A stretch of 64,000 nucleotides of DNA from Picocystis sp. L7 (Eukaryota > Chlorophyta > Picocystophyceae > Picocystales > Picocystaceae). Of this stretch, positions 27,364 to 37,082 are shown in pieces. The notes beneath the pieces were generated by a model. That model worked only from the letters and a program-made list of their open reading frames with translations, was not told the origin of the DNA and ran no database searches. Within the stretch, counting starts at the first letter, position 1, and the number at the start of each line of letters is the position of its first letter. Made by a program: the position numbers and the translations under genes. The stretch lies in assembly GCA_020975725.1 (NCBI GenBank), contig QXJR01000012.1:495001-559000 (forward strand), read 5' to 3'.

Positions 27364-29991
27364 TTATTGGTGCACTTTGGTCGTGCTGCTCCATGATCGA
27401 TTTGAGAGGTCCCTTTGAAGCATCAATGAATTTGCCATCACGCCGAGGGAGCTCAGCCCCATTAAAAATCCAGACATGGACGGTGTAAGAGCAATGCCCT
27501 GGAATGGCAAACCTACACCTGCCGCAAGAGGAATTGCAACCAAATTGTACCCCAGTGCCCATCCTAAATTCTGCCTAATCTTATTCATTGTCAACTTACT
27601 GACATCAAGCAAGTCCAGTATTTGTAGAAGGTTGTCTCTCATCAGAACTGCAGAGGAGGCATCTGAGGCTGCACCAACACCCCCACCCATTGCAATGCCG
27701 ACATCAGCCTCGGCTAGTGCTGCAGCATCGTTGATCCCGTCCCCCACCATCCCAACCGAAAAACCTGCCTCCTGCAGTTGTCGCACTAATGCAGATTTTC
27801 CACCAGGGAGGACGCGTGGGTAGACCATGTCCTTGCTTATTCCAATACATTCAGCCACATAGTGAGCCGCATTAGCAGAGTCTCCTGACAGCATTATCAC
27901 GTTGATCCCCCTACCATGTAGGGTTGAGACTACACTTGCAGCTTCTGGCCTTACCTGGTCAGATATTGAGATTGCTCCAGCGAACTTCCCATCCATGCCT
28001 ACATACACACCCGACACATTGGCTGGGAGTGTGTCCGTACCACAGTTGATACCCCTGCTTCGCAGCCAATCTAGGCTTCCGACAATCAATTGCTTACCAC
28101 CCACGACCCCCTCGACTCCCAAGCCGGGTTCTTGTCTAAATGTTTTCACGTCCAAGGTGTATAAGGACTTTTTTTGGAGGGCTTGTGTAACTTCCACAAT
28201 TGCCTGCGCAACAGGGTGACGGCTAGAGTGTTCCAGAGCTGAGACCATGAAGAGCAATTCCTCCCTGGATTTGACTGGCGAATCCTTTGCAACCACTATC
28301 TCGCCGATGGTAGGTTTGCCCATGGTAAGCGTGCCTGTTTTGTCCAATACCACAGTATTGACTTTCGTCATCTTCTCCAACACATCACCTCCTCGCACCA
28401 CTATACCCTGCCTAGCAGCCATTGCTGTTCCTACCAGAACTACGACGGGGGTGGCCAGCCCAAGGGCACACGGGCATGCCACAACCAACACATTAGCTGC
28501 CATCTGCAAACTGAGCAGAAGGGGTGTGGACGCGATGCTCGGGGCAGCCGTTCCTTTTGCGATTGTGGCTGCGGCTGAGGGGATACAGCAAATTGGGATG
28601 TTTCCCGCTGCAGCCAGCAATGCCTCTGCAAAAATTCTCGAACCGATGAACTTCCAGAAAGCAAATGTGGCTACGCTAGCTGCCATCACCCCATAGCAAA
28701 ACTTTCCAGCCACCAGATCAGCTAATTTCTGAGCTGGGGGTGCCCTCGTCTGTGCTATCTCCACCGCTTTGATGATGTCTGCCACAGCCGCATCTCCCCC
28801 GCCCCTCTCTGCTTCGACAACTATGGCCCCATCACAATTGATCGTGCCAGCAGAGGCGGAAGATCCAACCTCCTTTACCACTGGCAAAGACTCTCCACTC
28901 AATGAACTCTCGTTCACAGTGCTCCTACCGCTTACAACCTTGCCATCGACCGGTATTTTGTCTCCCGGCAACACCACAACTCGATCCCCAGGCACAATGG
29001 TCGATACCGGCACATCCTTCCAGGAATCCTCTTGAATGCTTTCCATGGTACTTGGGTTTCCCACTAGTATGCGTGCATTTGGAGGCAGCAGGCTGAGCAA
29101 ATCTGCCATATCCGATGACGAACGCAGCTTCGCGTGCTCTTCCACCCCTCGCCCAGCAAGCACGATGGCCAGTAGCATCACGGGTTCTTCAAAGAAGGTG
29201 GGCCATCCTAAGCCTGGCAGCATCAGTGCTGCAGCGGACATGCCAAAGGATGCCAGTGTCCCGAGGGTGACCAGGGAGTTCATGTTGGGACTACGGTTCC
29301 AGAGGGATTTGATACCATCCACGATTGTCTGCCTCCCTGGTCCTAGAATCGACGCCGCAGCCAAGAAAGCGGTCACTGGACCCGACGTCAGGGATCTCAC
29401 GAATGCGGGAGGATGTGCCATGGCGGTTCTTGCAGCGTGCCCAGCGACGCACACCAATGCCAGCCCCCAGGCCACGACCACTCGCCTGGTGCTTTCACGT
29501 AGCTTCCGCATCCTCGCATCTCGCTTTTCCTTCGCTTTCTCGATGGACGTGGTCATTTTTTCCCCTTTTCCTCTTACTTTGGATTCGAATCCGGACTTGC
29601 AGAGCTTCTCCTCCAGCATTCTCTCGAAGCTCTGCAAAGCGCGGTCGCCTCCATCTTCGGTTTCGTCCCCTTGCAGCTGCAGCTCCACAAGCGCGGTTTC
29701 GGTGGAGAGGTTGACATTGGCGAACTCCACTTCTTCGAAGGATTCGATCACGCGTTTCACGCTCGCTGCACATCCTCCGCAGCTCATTCCTCCCACGTCC
29801 AGCACGACGTATCGCCGCAGGTGTTTCGCGTCTCGGACCCTTTCGCCGCGGTTGGTCCTTCTTTCTGCGCCGTCTCCCGACAGGATGGCGAAGCTGACAC
29901 CTCCTGCCGCACCAAAACGCAATCCTACCGCTAATCCGCGACGCAGCCGAGCGCCAAACGGCGTCGAACGCGCGGCATGTCGTGCGCGCAT
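27364..29991 (-). CDS. P1B-type Cu(+)-transporting ATPase (PAA/HMA type)
   Basis: A heavy-metal P-type ATPase of 875 residues that exports or compartmentalises copper(I). The N terminus (MRARHAARSTPFGARLRRG) is basic and transit-like. One HMA domain has GMSCGGC at about residue 68. The actuator SLSGES is near 367, the metal-binding CPC (VACPCALGLATPVV) near 505, the phosphorylation loop DKTGTLT near 550, SSRHPVAQA near 592 and GDGINDAAAL near 752. CPC defines the Cu/Ag class. The N terminus and closeness to plant PAA1/PAA2 suggest a plastid copper pump, which is inference. The frame is open upstream to another Met at 30192, so a longer form is possible. Confidence 0.93.
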   Translation of the reverse strand: MRARHAARSTPFGARLRRGLAVGLRFGAAGGVSFAILSGDGAERRTNRGERVRDAKHLRRYVVLDVGGMSCGGCAASVKRVIESFEEVEFANVNLSTETALVELQLQGDETEDGGDRALQSFERMLEEKLCKSGFESKVRGKGEKMTTSIEKAKEKRDARMRKLRESTRRVVVAWGLALVCVAGHAARTAMAHPPAFVRSLTSGPVTAFLAAASILGPGRQTIVDGIKSLWNRSPNMNSLVTLGTLASFGMSAAALMLPGLGWPTFFEEPVMLLAIVLAGRGVEEHAKLRSSSDMADLLSLLPPNARILVGNPSTMESIQEDSWKDVPVSTIVPGDRVVVLPGDKIPVDGKVVSGRSTVNESSLSGESLPVVKEVGSSASAGTINCDGAIVVEAERGGGDAAVADIIKAVEIAQTRAPPAQKLADLVAGKFCYGVMAASVATFAFWKFIGSRIFAEALLAAAGNIPICCIPSAAATIAKGTAAPSIASTPLLLSLQMAANVLVVACPCALGLATPVVVLVGTAMAARQGIVVRGGDVLEKMTKVNTVVLDKTGTLTMGKPTIGEIVVAKDSPVKSREELLFMVSALEHSSRHPVAQAIVEVTQALQKKSLYTLDVKTFRQEPGLGVEGVVGGKQLIVGSLDWLRSRGINCGTDTLPANVSGVYVGMDGKFAGAISISDQVRPEAASVVSTLHGRGINVIMLSGDSANAAHYVAECIGISKDMVYPRVLPGGKSALVRQLQEAGFSVGMVGDGINDAAALAEADVGIAMGGGVGAASDASSAVLMRDNLLQILDLLDVSKLTMNKIRQNLGWALGYNLVAIPLAAGVGLPFQGIALTPSMSGFLMGLSSLGVMANSLMLQRDLSNRSWSSTTKVHQ

Positions 29992-30366
29992 CGCGTCGTT
30001 CCGAGGCTTGATCCCAGAGGATCCGGGTCTATCTCGGGATCTCCCTTTCAAGCGATCCCTTTCGAGCTCGGATGGGAAGGGACCACGTTCGGGTTCCGAC
30101 CGTCTTATCCGCAATCGGATCCGGTGGAGGCGGAGGGGGGACGGGCGCCTCCATCGACATCTTTTGGATCGGATTTCGATGGTGGGGTACATGGATCGAG
30201 ATCTCGTGGAAAGGTATCGATGGGACGCGCGGATGGGAGGAGCTTGGGGACGTGGAGGGAGATCGAGGGAACGAGACCGTCTCCGACGATGGCCGAGAAG
30301 AGCACGGTTGAAAGGGAGGATGGATACAGGAAACCGCCGTGGAAGTTCACCGGGAGGTGAGAAACG
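29992..30366. promoter_or_regulatory. Divergent promoter, copper ATPase / NXD1-like
   Basis: A 375-nt gap between two divergent start codons, GC- and CGATC-rich. The ATPase frame stays open through it, with an in-frame ATG at 30192. No clear TATA element or conserved hairpin was seen. Confidence 0.5.
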
Positions 30367-31257
30367 ATGGCCAAGCACAAGGCAGGGATGGACGGGAGGA
30401 AGGGAAAGAGAGATGCGAAGCTGACGATCCTGCACCGCCGACGGTTCGAACACGACCACAGGGCCTTGTACCAATTGAACCTGGTGAAAGTGGAAGACGC
30501 GTATCAATTCGTGCCCAAGGACCTTCCCATCGTCAACCTCTTCGGATACACCGTCGGTGGACTCTACCTCGCGAGGTACGACCACAGCCCGGCGGGAAAC
30601 ATGGACGAAATGGTCGTGCTGGCGGGTCTGGTGTGGGACCCACCCGTCTCGTGCGCATGGGCATCCCACGTGTTCGTGAACAAAAGGTCCGCAAGGGATC
30701 ACGGGGTGGAATCATGTGGCTTGCCGTCGAGGCTGGCAAGCTTCGGGGAACAAATAAAACGCAGCGGGAAAACCTTGAAGAAGAAACTGCCGTGGTGGAC
30801 GCACAAGGCCGGGGAGAGTTTTGTCGTTGGCGTGCAAGATGTAGGAATCAGCATCCATTCAGAAGGGAAAGAGAAGGCACGCATTTGTTCCCTATCACTG
30901 CCTCCTGTTCCTGCCAACAAGGCCCCGGCCGTGCCTTTGCAAATGGCCCTGCCAAGCTTCAGCGGAAGGACGAAAATCAGACCTCAGCTGCTGAAGTACG
31001 CATTGGATCTCAAGGCCAAAGTGCGGTTTGTAAAGCCGGCCAAGATCGAGCCTGGCGACGTGCAAGGCCTTGAACAGGGTGACCGGGTCCATGCATTGAA
31101 GAGAATCTTGTCTGGTAGACCCGTGTTGGCCATGTCCTTCGATAACATGGAAATGGAGGTCGGCGATCCTACCCCTGTGCAGCCCAGGTCCAGGGGCACC
31201 AAGGAGGTGGCCACGCCTCCAACCACCTCGTCAGAAGAAATTTTGGTGGCGGTTTGA
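30367..31257 (+). CDS. NXD1-like acetoacetate-decarboxylase-fold protein
   Basis: 296 residues matching NEOXANTHIN-DEFICIENT 1, a plant plastid-pathway protein with an acetoacetate decarboxylase-like fold but without known enzyme activity. Matching blocks are ALYQLNLVKVEDA, FGYTVGGLYLARYDHSPAG, DEMVVLAGLVWDPPVSCAWA and HGVESCGLPS. In plants NXD1 loss blocks neoxanthin accumulation; in other lineages its role is unknown. The first 30 residues are basic with no clear transit peptide. The C terminus beyond residue ~260 is low-complexity. It is convergent with bL21m (72 nt). Confidence 0.85.
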   Translation: MAKHKAGMDGRKGKRDAKLTILHRRRFEHDHRALYQLNLVKVEDAYQFVPKDLPIVNLFGYTVGGLYLARYDHSPAGNMDEMVVLAGLVWDPPVSCAWASHVFVNKRSARDHGVESCGLPSRLASFGEQIKRSGKTLKKKLPWWTHKAGESFVVGVQDVGISIHSEGKEKARICSLSLPPVPANKAPAVPLQMALPSFSGRTKIRPQLLKYALDLKAKVRFVKPAKIEPGDVQGLEQGDRVHALKRILSGRPVLAMSFDNMEMEVGDPTPVQPRSRGTKEVATPPTTSSEEILVAV

Positions 31258-31304
31258 AGTGCGTATCAATAACGAATTCCCATCCTAACATGGGCACCGT
31301 GCAT

Positions 31305-31310
31305 TTTATT
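31305..31310 (-). terminator. AATAAA poly(A) signal of bL21m
   Basis: AATAAA on the minus strand 20-25 nt past the bL21m stop, within the 72-nt gap to NXD1-like. Confidence 0.55.
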
Positions 31311-31329
31311 GTTGTGTGCACCGGCAAGG

Positions 31330-31857
31330 CTAAGGATCGATGCCCACGACGTCGAGCACGCGGAGGGTCGTGAGCAGTTGTCTGTGTCCTCTCGTCCTCC
31401 TGTAGTTCTTCCGCCTTTTCTTCTTGAAGACTATCACCTTGGCGTCTTGCGTCTGTTCTTCCACCGCAGCGACGACGATGGCTCCTGGCACGTACGGGCG
31501 TCCGATGACGGTTTCCTTCGTCGAGCCCAGGAGGAGGACTTTGCTGAGCTCGAGTTTATCGTTGACTTCCGCATCTCCGAGTTTCTCCGTGTAGATGAGA
31601 TCGTCCGGCGTGACTTTGAATTGGTGCGATCCCACCTCCACCACTGCAAACACTGGTTTCGGTGGCACTTGGTAGGCTTCGCCCAACCTGCCCACGACCT
31701 TGTATTCTTCCCGGTCCGGCAATCCGTCTTCCATCTCCTCCCACGCCGCTTTCTGAGCCCCCTCTGCCTCCGTGGACATCTTTCCCGTTCCCAGGACCTC
31801 CCTGATCCATCCTTTCGTCGCAGGCGAGCGCCACAACGCCGCGCTTCGTCGCAGCAT
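31330..31857 (-). CDS. Organellar ribosomal protein bL21 (probably mitochondrial)
   Basis: A bL21 of the large ribosomal subunit, 175 residues. The family core is FAVVEVGSHQFKVTPDD, RPYVPGAIVVAAV and the basic KVIVFKKKRRKNYRRTRGHRQ loop. About 65 residues precede the core, starting MLRRSAALWRSPATKGW, a typical mitochondrial presequence with Arg and hydrophobics. I set the start at this ATG because upstream codons of the frame lack one. The copia element begins only 97 nt upstream of this start, so its promoter is truncated or now includes LTR sequence. Confidence 0.92.
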   Translation of the reverse strand: MLRRSAALWRSPATKGWIREVLGTGKMSTEAEGAQKAAWEEMEDGLPDREEYKVVGRLGEAYQVPPKPVFAVVEVGSHQFKVTPDDLIYTEKLGDAEVNDKLELSKVLLLGSTKETVIGRPYVPGAIVVAAVEEQTQDAKVIVFKKKRRKNYRRTRGHRQLLTTLRVLDVVGIDP

Positions 31858-31901
31858 CGCGCGCCTCCCTCGTCCACGTCCTGCCAAACCCTAGCCCACC
31901 T

Positions 31902-31920
31902 TCCAGGTTTCCTTCCTGGA
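31902..31920 (-). promoter_or_regulatory. 5' hairpin with AAGGAAA loop, upstream of bL21m
   Basis: Perfect 6-bp stem TCCAGG/CCTGGA around AAGGAAA in gene sense, 45-63 nt before the ATG. The stem differs from its relatives while the loop stays similar. Confidence 0.5.
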
Positions 31921-31953
31921 CACCCCGCCTGGTTCCCTTGTCCCCGGTCTGTC

Positions 31954-32413
31954 TGTTGGAAGGAATACCCCTTCCAGCAAGACACAGCCCCGTACTAAAC
32001 CAAGCCCAAAGGAAGACGCGCCAAAACAGTACTTCCCAGCAAGTCGAGACGGAAGAACCGACGAAGACGATCAGGACGCAGAAGCCCCTGAACACACGTG
32101 ACGAATCAAACCGCACGTGACGAAGAGGATGGTCAGCTTGCGGAGAATACGAGGCGACCAACCCCTCGACAAACTCGCTAGAGCGCAGTATTTAAAGCGC
32201 TCGCGACTTTACCTGTAATCAGTTTTTGCATTACCAACCAACACCGCCCATCTACCTTCGACCAACGTACCTGCACCTTCAACGACGTGCCTCTCGTGTG
32301 GATCGCTACCACAGAGAAGGAAAAACCCTCGCAGCAACGAAACCCTCGGATCAGCCTTACAGCGTGAACCAAATTGTCCCACACAGAAGGACCCTGATCA
32401 AGTCATTCTAATA
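31954..32413 (+). repeat. 5' LTR of the copia element
   Basis: 460 bp. It starts with a short hairpin (TGGAAGG/CCTTCCA), and holds a TATTTAAAG-like box near 32189, probably the promoter. Confidence 0.95.
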
Positions 32414-32449
32414 GGTTAAGAGCCTTGTAAGCCTCCACACACCAAAAAC

Positions 32450-35400
32450 ATGGTGGACCCAGCAGCAACAACTGCTGTGCCTGAGCTCAATGGTAAGAAT
32501 TGGAGACAATGGTTTATCAGAATGGAAAACTATCTGAGAATCCACAATCTGTGGAGTGTGACTGCAGAAGAGCCAAAGGTGGAAAAGGAAAAAGATGGAG
32601 AAGAAAAAATGGAGTATCAAGCCATTTATAACAAAATGCAACAAGCCCGCTGTTGCATAATGAACTGCGTAAGTGAAGAGTACAGTGGACACATAACCAC
32701 CTGTACCACAGCTCATCAAGTATGGACCACATTAAAGGAACTGTACCAGCATACTGGACTCCTCAGAGAAGGAGAACTAAAAGAAAAACTCGCAAAAACT
32801 CGCAAGCGCAGTGACCAGTCAGTTGATCAATACATGAACAACATTGTCCAGGTGGTAGATGAACTGAGACAAATCAACATCGACATACCTGAAGAGGAAC
32901 TGTGCCACCAAGTGTTGGATGGACTTCCAGATAATTACCACATGGTAGTGGTAACACTGAAGCACTACCACCAGAAGCTAACCATGGCCCGTGTCAGAGA
33001 ATCCCTGGCCTACGAGGAAGCATATCTGAGGAAAGGTAGAGCATATATGACCCAAGAACCAGAGAACAAACCGCAAACTGGATCACCAAAACAAAAATGC
33101 CAATACTGTAAGAAACCCGGCCACACGCTGGAAACATGCAGATTCTTCAAAGCTGCATACCCACCAAGAAGCAGAAGCAGCGACAATCTCCAAACCAAAA
33201 GAACTGAAAGACCAATGAGCCTAGTAGCCAACAGTGCAAAACTCAAAGGACAGAACAATGAGACCTGGATAATAGACTCAGGTGCCAGCTGGCACATGAC
33301 AGGGAACCAAGATTTTCTGGACACCACCACACTAAGAACTCACACTGGTCACATAGAAATAGCAGATGGATCACTCCTAGAGGCCAAAGCAATAGGAACA
33401 GTAAAACTGACACTGAAGGATGACCACCAAACCAAAATAGAACTGCAGAACGTAGTATATGTACCAGGACTCTCAGCCAATCTGATTTCGGTAACCTGCA
33501 TGACAGACAACGGAGCATCAGTAAGGTTCAACAAAGGAACCTGCCTCATTACCCAAGGAGACAAGACCATAAAAGCCAATCTAACAGAGAGCGCAAACTA
33601 CTGCTTTGCTGCAACAGCAAGTATATGGCACCAAAGACTAGGCCACATACACAGCAGCAGAATCAAAAAGCTCGGACTACCATACAAACTGAGCGAAAAC
33701 TGTAATGCCTGTGCAGAAAACAAGCAAACAGCAACCAAATTCAAGCCAAAAGACTACCAATATGAACCACTGGATCTAGTGTACATGGACGTAGTTGGTC
33801 CCATACACCCTGAAACACCAGGAGGACACAGATACTACATGTCTGCTCTGGACCATGCAACCAAGACATGCCTAGTGTACCTGATGCAATCAAAAGGTCA
33901 CACAGGGAAATATGCAAGAAGAGCCATAAACGTGCTGGAACAAAAGGCAGAAGGAAAGAAGCACGTACGAGCCATCAGAACTGACCTGGGACAAGAGTTC
34001 CTGGGAAAACAACTCGCAGACTTTCTGTCAGAACGGGGAATAGAACACGAAAAAACAGCTGGCTACGCCCCCCAACAAAACGACGCAGAAAGACTCCACC
34101 GAGACATAAGAGAGCACGCGAGCACGATGCTGAACGCGAGTAACCTACCACAAAAATACTGGGGAGAAGCCGTACGGACCTACGCCTACACCAGAAACAA
34201 ACTGCCCCCCACTCATGGAGCAGAAATCAAATCCCCCCTGGAAAAATTAACAGGAAGAAAACAATCAGTTAGCCACTTAAGAACCTTTGGATGCGAAGCA
34301 TGGGTACTGAAGCCCAAAGAAAAGTGGACAAGCAAATTTGAACCCAGAAGTGAAAAAGGAATTTTCATTGGGTATGAAAACTCCACGACTTACCGTGTAC
34401 TACTAAGCAACAGACTGGTAACCAGCAGAAATGTTCGATTCAATGAAGAGCAAATGGGTCAGTACAACAGATCAACAGAAAATGAACAAACAATGTATCT
34501 CGAAGACTCAATAGAAACTCCAAATCAGTGGGAGCTATCCAGCAAGAGCTCTGATGAAGAGCAAGAAGAAGAGGAACCTGAACCAGCCGAAGAGGAAAAC
34601 AGTCAGCGATACAATCTGAGGCCAAACAGACAGACCAATTTCAAAGCTTACCTCACAGAAGGACTCCCAGACAAATTTGATGGATACCACAAAGCTATGA
34701 AAAGGCCGGACAAGGATCTCTGGTCTGAGGCAATCCACAATGAACTGGAGTCCCTCTCAAAGATGAGAACATGGGACATCTGTGACCTACCTGCAGGCAA
34801 GAAACCACTGGGGTCCAAATGGATCTTCAGAGTAAAAAGGGATGAAATGAACAACATCACCAAATACAAGGCAAGGCTGGTAGCACTTGGGTGTCATCAG
34901 AAACCTGGAGAAGACTATGATGAGATATACGCAGCAGTGGTCAGCAAAACAGGTCTGAGAATATTTCTCACAGCAGTCAATCACCTGGATCTGGAAATGC
35001 ACCAGATGGACATCGAAACAGCATTCCTAAATGCTGACCTGGAAGATGAGGTATACCTCAAAATACCAGATGGACTCAACAAAAGGACAGAAAACCAAGC
35101 TCTCAAGCTGAACAAGAGCCTGTATGGACTCAAACAGGCACCTAGAGTCTGGAACCAAGAACTAACAAAGACACTCAAGAAGATGAACTTCGAGTGCATA
35201 AGAGTGGATGAGAACATGCTGAAGTGCCGGACTGACCAAGGAACCTGCTACTTGTGTTTCTACGTAGACGACATCCTGTTAGCCAGCAAAAACACAACAC
35301 TCATAAACCAAATTAAAGATCTAATCAGGCAACACTACAAGGCCACTGACCTGGGAGAAGCCAAAAACTTCCTAGGCATAACCATCAGCAGAGATCGCAA

Positions 35401-36388
35401 CAACAGGGTCATGAGCATGGAACAAGCAGTTAAAGTAAAGGAGTACCTGGAGCAGCACAGAGTCACCGAGTGTAAACCAAATACAAGACCCTTGTCAGTA
35501 CCAGTATCCAGCGAAGAAAAAGGGGAAATAGTGGCACAGACCACATACCAAAAAATCGTGGGTCAGCTCCAGTACCTCGGTGGGACAACCAGACCAGACC
35601 TGACTCACGCAGCCTCAGTACTCGCAAGATACAATACCTGCCCCACAAGCATCCACTGGAACGCCATGAGAGGAACATTGAAATATCTCAAGGGAACTGA
35701 AGACCTTCAGCTTATCTATACCGGAACGACTGAAGATGAAAACCAAGCCATACAAATCACTGCATACAGCGATGCAGACTATGCAAGTGACAAAGACAAC
35801 AGAAGGTCTAGAACTGGATTTGCTATTCAAGTACTGGGTGGACTAGTATCATGGCAGAGCAAGCTCCAACCAACAATAGCTACCTCCACAACTGAAGCCG
35901 AATACCAGGCAGCCTCTGCTGCAATCAAAGAAAGTTTATGGATCAGGAACCTAGTCCAACAACTGCTGAATCCAAAACAAGTCAAAGTCACAATACTAAT
36001 TGACAACCAGTCAACACTCAGACTGCTCAAGAACCCACAATCTGTCACACGGGCCAAACATATTGATGTCCAGCATCACTTCATGCGAGAACGAGCAATG
36101 AGAAATGAAGTGGAAATGAACTACTGCGAAACAGAAAAGATGTGGGCTGACTATCTGACGAAACAAGTACCAACAGCAAAGTTCAAGCTATGCATACAGC
36201 AACTTGGAATGACCTGGACCAATACAGAGCTGAGTGGGAGTGTTGGAAGGAATACCCCTTCCAGCAAGACACAGCCCCGTACTAAACCAAGCCCAAAGGA
36301 AGACGCGCCAAAACAGTACTTCCCAGCAAGTCGAGACGGAAGAACCGACGAAGACGATCAGGACGCAGAAGCCCCTGAACACACGTGA
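32450..36388 (+). CDS. Gag-pol polyprotein of the copia element
   Basis: A single 1,312-residue frame. A gag region leads to the zinc knuckle CQYCKKPGHTLETC; protease has IDSGASWHM; the integrase starts with WHQRLGHIHSSRIKKL and CNACAENK and has DLVYMDVVGP in its core; RT has the YVDD box (CFYVDDILLAS) and RNase H ends with AYSDADYASDKDNRRS. This is a standard Ty1/copia order. The stop lies inside the 3' LTR. Confidence 0.95.
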   Translation: MVDPAATTAVPELNGKNWRQWFIRMENYLRIHNLWSVTAEEPKVEKEKDGEEKMEYQAIYNKMQQARCCIMNCVSEEYSGHITTCTTAHQVWTTLKELYQHTGLLREGELKEKLAKTRKRSDQSVDQYMNNIVQVVDELRQINIDIPEEELCHQVLDGLPDNYHMVVVTLKHYHQKLTMARVRESLAYEEAYLRKGRAYMTQEPENKPQTGSPKQKCQYCKKPGHTLETCRFFKAAYPPRSRSSDNLQTKRTERPMSLVANSAKLKGQNNETWIIDSGASWHMTGNQDFLDTTTLRTHTGHIEIADGSLLEAKAIGTVKLTLKDDHQTKIELQNVVYVPGLSANLISVTCMTDNGASVRFNKGTCLITQGDKTIKANLTESANYCFAATASIWHQRLGHIHSSRIKKLGLPYKLSENCNACAENKQTATKFKPKDYQYEPLDLVYMDVVGPIHPETPGGHRYYMSALDHATKTCLVYLMQSKGHTGKYARRAINVLEQKAEGKKHVRAIRTDLGQEFLGKQLADFLSERGIEHEKTAGYAPQQNDAERLHRDIREHASTMLNASNLPQKYWGEAVRTYAYTRNKLPPTHGAEIKSPLEKLTGRKQSVSHLRTFGCEAWVLKPKEKWTSKFEPRSEKGIFIGYENSTTYRVLLSNRLVTSRNVRFNEEQMGQYNRSTENEQTMYLEDSIETPNQWELSSKSSDEEQEEEEPEPAEEENSQRYNLRPNRQTNFKAYLTEGLPDKFDGYHKAMKRPDKDLWSEAIHNELESLSKMRTWDICDLPAGKKPLGSKWIFRVKRDEMNNITKYKARLVALGCHQKPGEDYDEIYAAVVSKTGLRIFLTAVNHLDLEMHQMDIETAFLNADLEDEVYLKIPDGLNKRTENQALKLNKSLYGLKQAPRVWNQELTKTLKKMNFECIRVDENMLKCRTDQGTCYLCFYVDDILLASKNTTLINQIKDLIRQHYKATDLGEAKNFLGITISRDRNNRVMSMEQAVKVKEYLEQHRVTECKPNTRPLSVPVSSEEKGEIVAQTTYQKIVGQLQYLGGTTRPDLTHAASVLARYNTCPTSIHWNAMRGTLKYLKGTEDLQLIYTGTTEDENQAIQITAYSDADYASDKDNRRSRTGFAIQVLGGLVSWQSKLQPTIATSTTEAEYQAASAAIKESLWIRNLVQQLLNPKQVKVTILIDNQSTLRLLKNPQSVTRAKHIDVQHHFMRERAMRNEVEMNYCETEKMWADYLTKQVPTAKFKLCIQQLGMTWTNTELSGSVGRNTPSSKTQPRTKPSPKEDAPKQYFPASRDGRTDEDDQDAEAPEHT

Positions 36389-36700
36389 CGAATCAAACCG
36401 CACGTGACGAAGAGGATGGTCAGCTTGCGGAGAATACGAGGCGACCAACCCCTCGACAAACTCGCTAGAGCGCAGTATTTAAAGCGCTCGCGACTTTACC
36501 TGTAATCAGTTTTTGCATTACCAACCAACACCGCCCATCTACCTTCGACCAACGTACCTGCACCTTCAACGACGTGCCTCTCGTGTGGATCGCTACCACA
36601 GAGAAGGAAAAACCCTCGCAGCAACGAAACCCTCGGATCAGCCTTACAGCGTGAACCAAATTGTCCCACACAGAAGGACCCTGATCAAGTCATTCTAATA
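36241..36700 (+). repeat. 3' LTR of the copia element
   Basis: 460 bp, apparently identical to the 5' LTR and directly followed by the CTGTC target duplicate. Confidence 0.95.
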
Positions 36701-37082
36701 CTGTCCGTCGGATCGAAAGGAACGACCGGCCCTGTCGAAACCGAAGGAACGCCCCTTTCGAAAGGGGGGGATCGGATGCAGCGGAGAGATGGACCCCCTC
36801 CGACGGATTCGAACCAGGATGACATGTCTCGCAGAGGAAGCAAAGCAGGGTCGGGGTCCACTACGAAGCCCCTCCGTCCCTCGAACGCAGCTGTCGAACT
36901 TTCCGCCCAAGCGCGTGGCAAACGGACCATCCCCCGCCGAGGACGACATGACTCTCTGTCAGCAGTCCTCTGCGGGAAGGGTGCATGCTCCCGGCACTGG
37001 ATTGCGCGCCAAAACTCGAGGCGGCATCAGTGCATCGCCAATCGCACTTGCAAAGCGCACTTCGTCCGCGCACGTGCATGCG
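36701..37082 (+). promoter_or_regulatory. POLA1 promoter flank
   Basis: 382 nt between the copia element and the POLA1 ATG. It contains a 16-bp palindrome, CCCCTTTCGAAAGGGG, at 36752-36767. The POLA1 frame is open through the region, but without a convincing earlier start. Confidence 0.5.
36752..36767. promoter_or_regulatory. TTTCGAAA palindrome upstream of POLA1
   Basis: A perfect 16-bp palindrome CCCCTTTCGAAAGGGG. A shorter one, CCTTTCGAAAGG, lies at 58974-58985 near the EFL1 start. Confidence 0.3.

Larger units (their letters stand above)
31954..36700 (+). mobile_element. Ty1/copia LTR retrotransposon
   Basis: A 4,747-bp element with two 460-bp LTRs (31954-32413 and 36241-36700) that look identical by eye, both beginning TGTTGGAAGG and ending TTCTAATA. 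A 5-bp target duplication CTGTC (31949-31953 and 36701-36705) flanks it. One gag-pol frame fills the interior. Domain order (gag, protease, integrase, RT, RNase H) is that of copia. It looks whole and very young. It lies in the divergent promoter between bL21m and POLA1. Confidence 0.95.

Noticed and set aside
30367-31257. Ribosomal protein eL27-like start (MAKHKAGMDGRKGKRDAK)
   Set aside because: Only the basic first residues suggest it; the rest matches NXD1.
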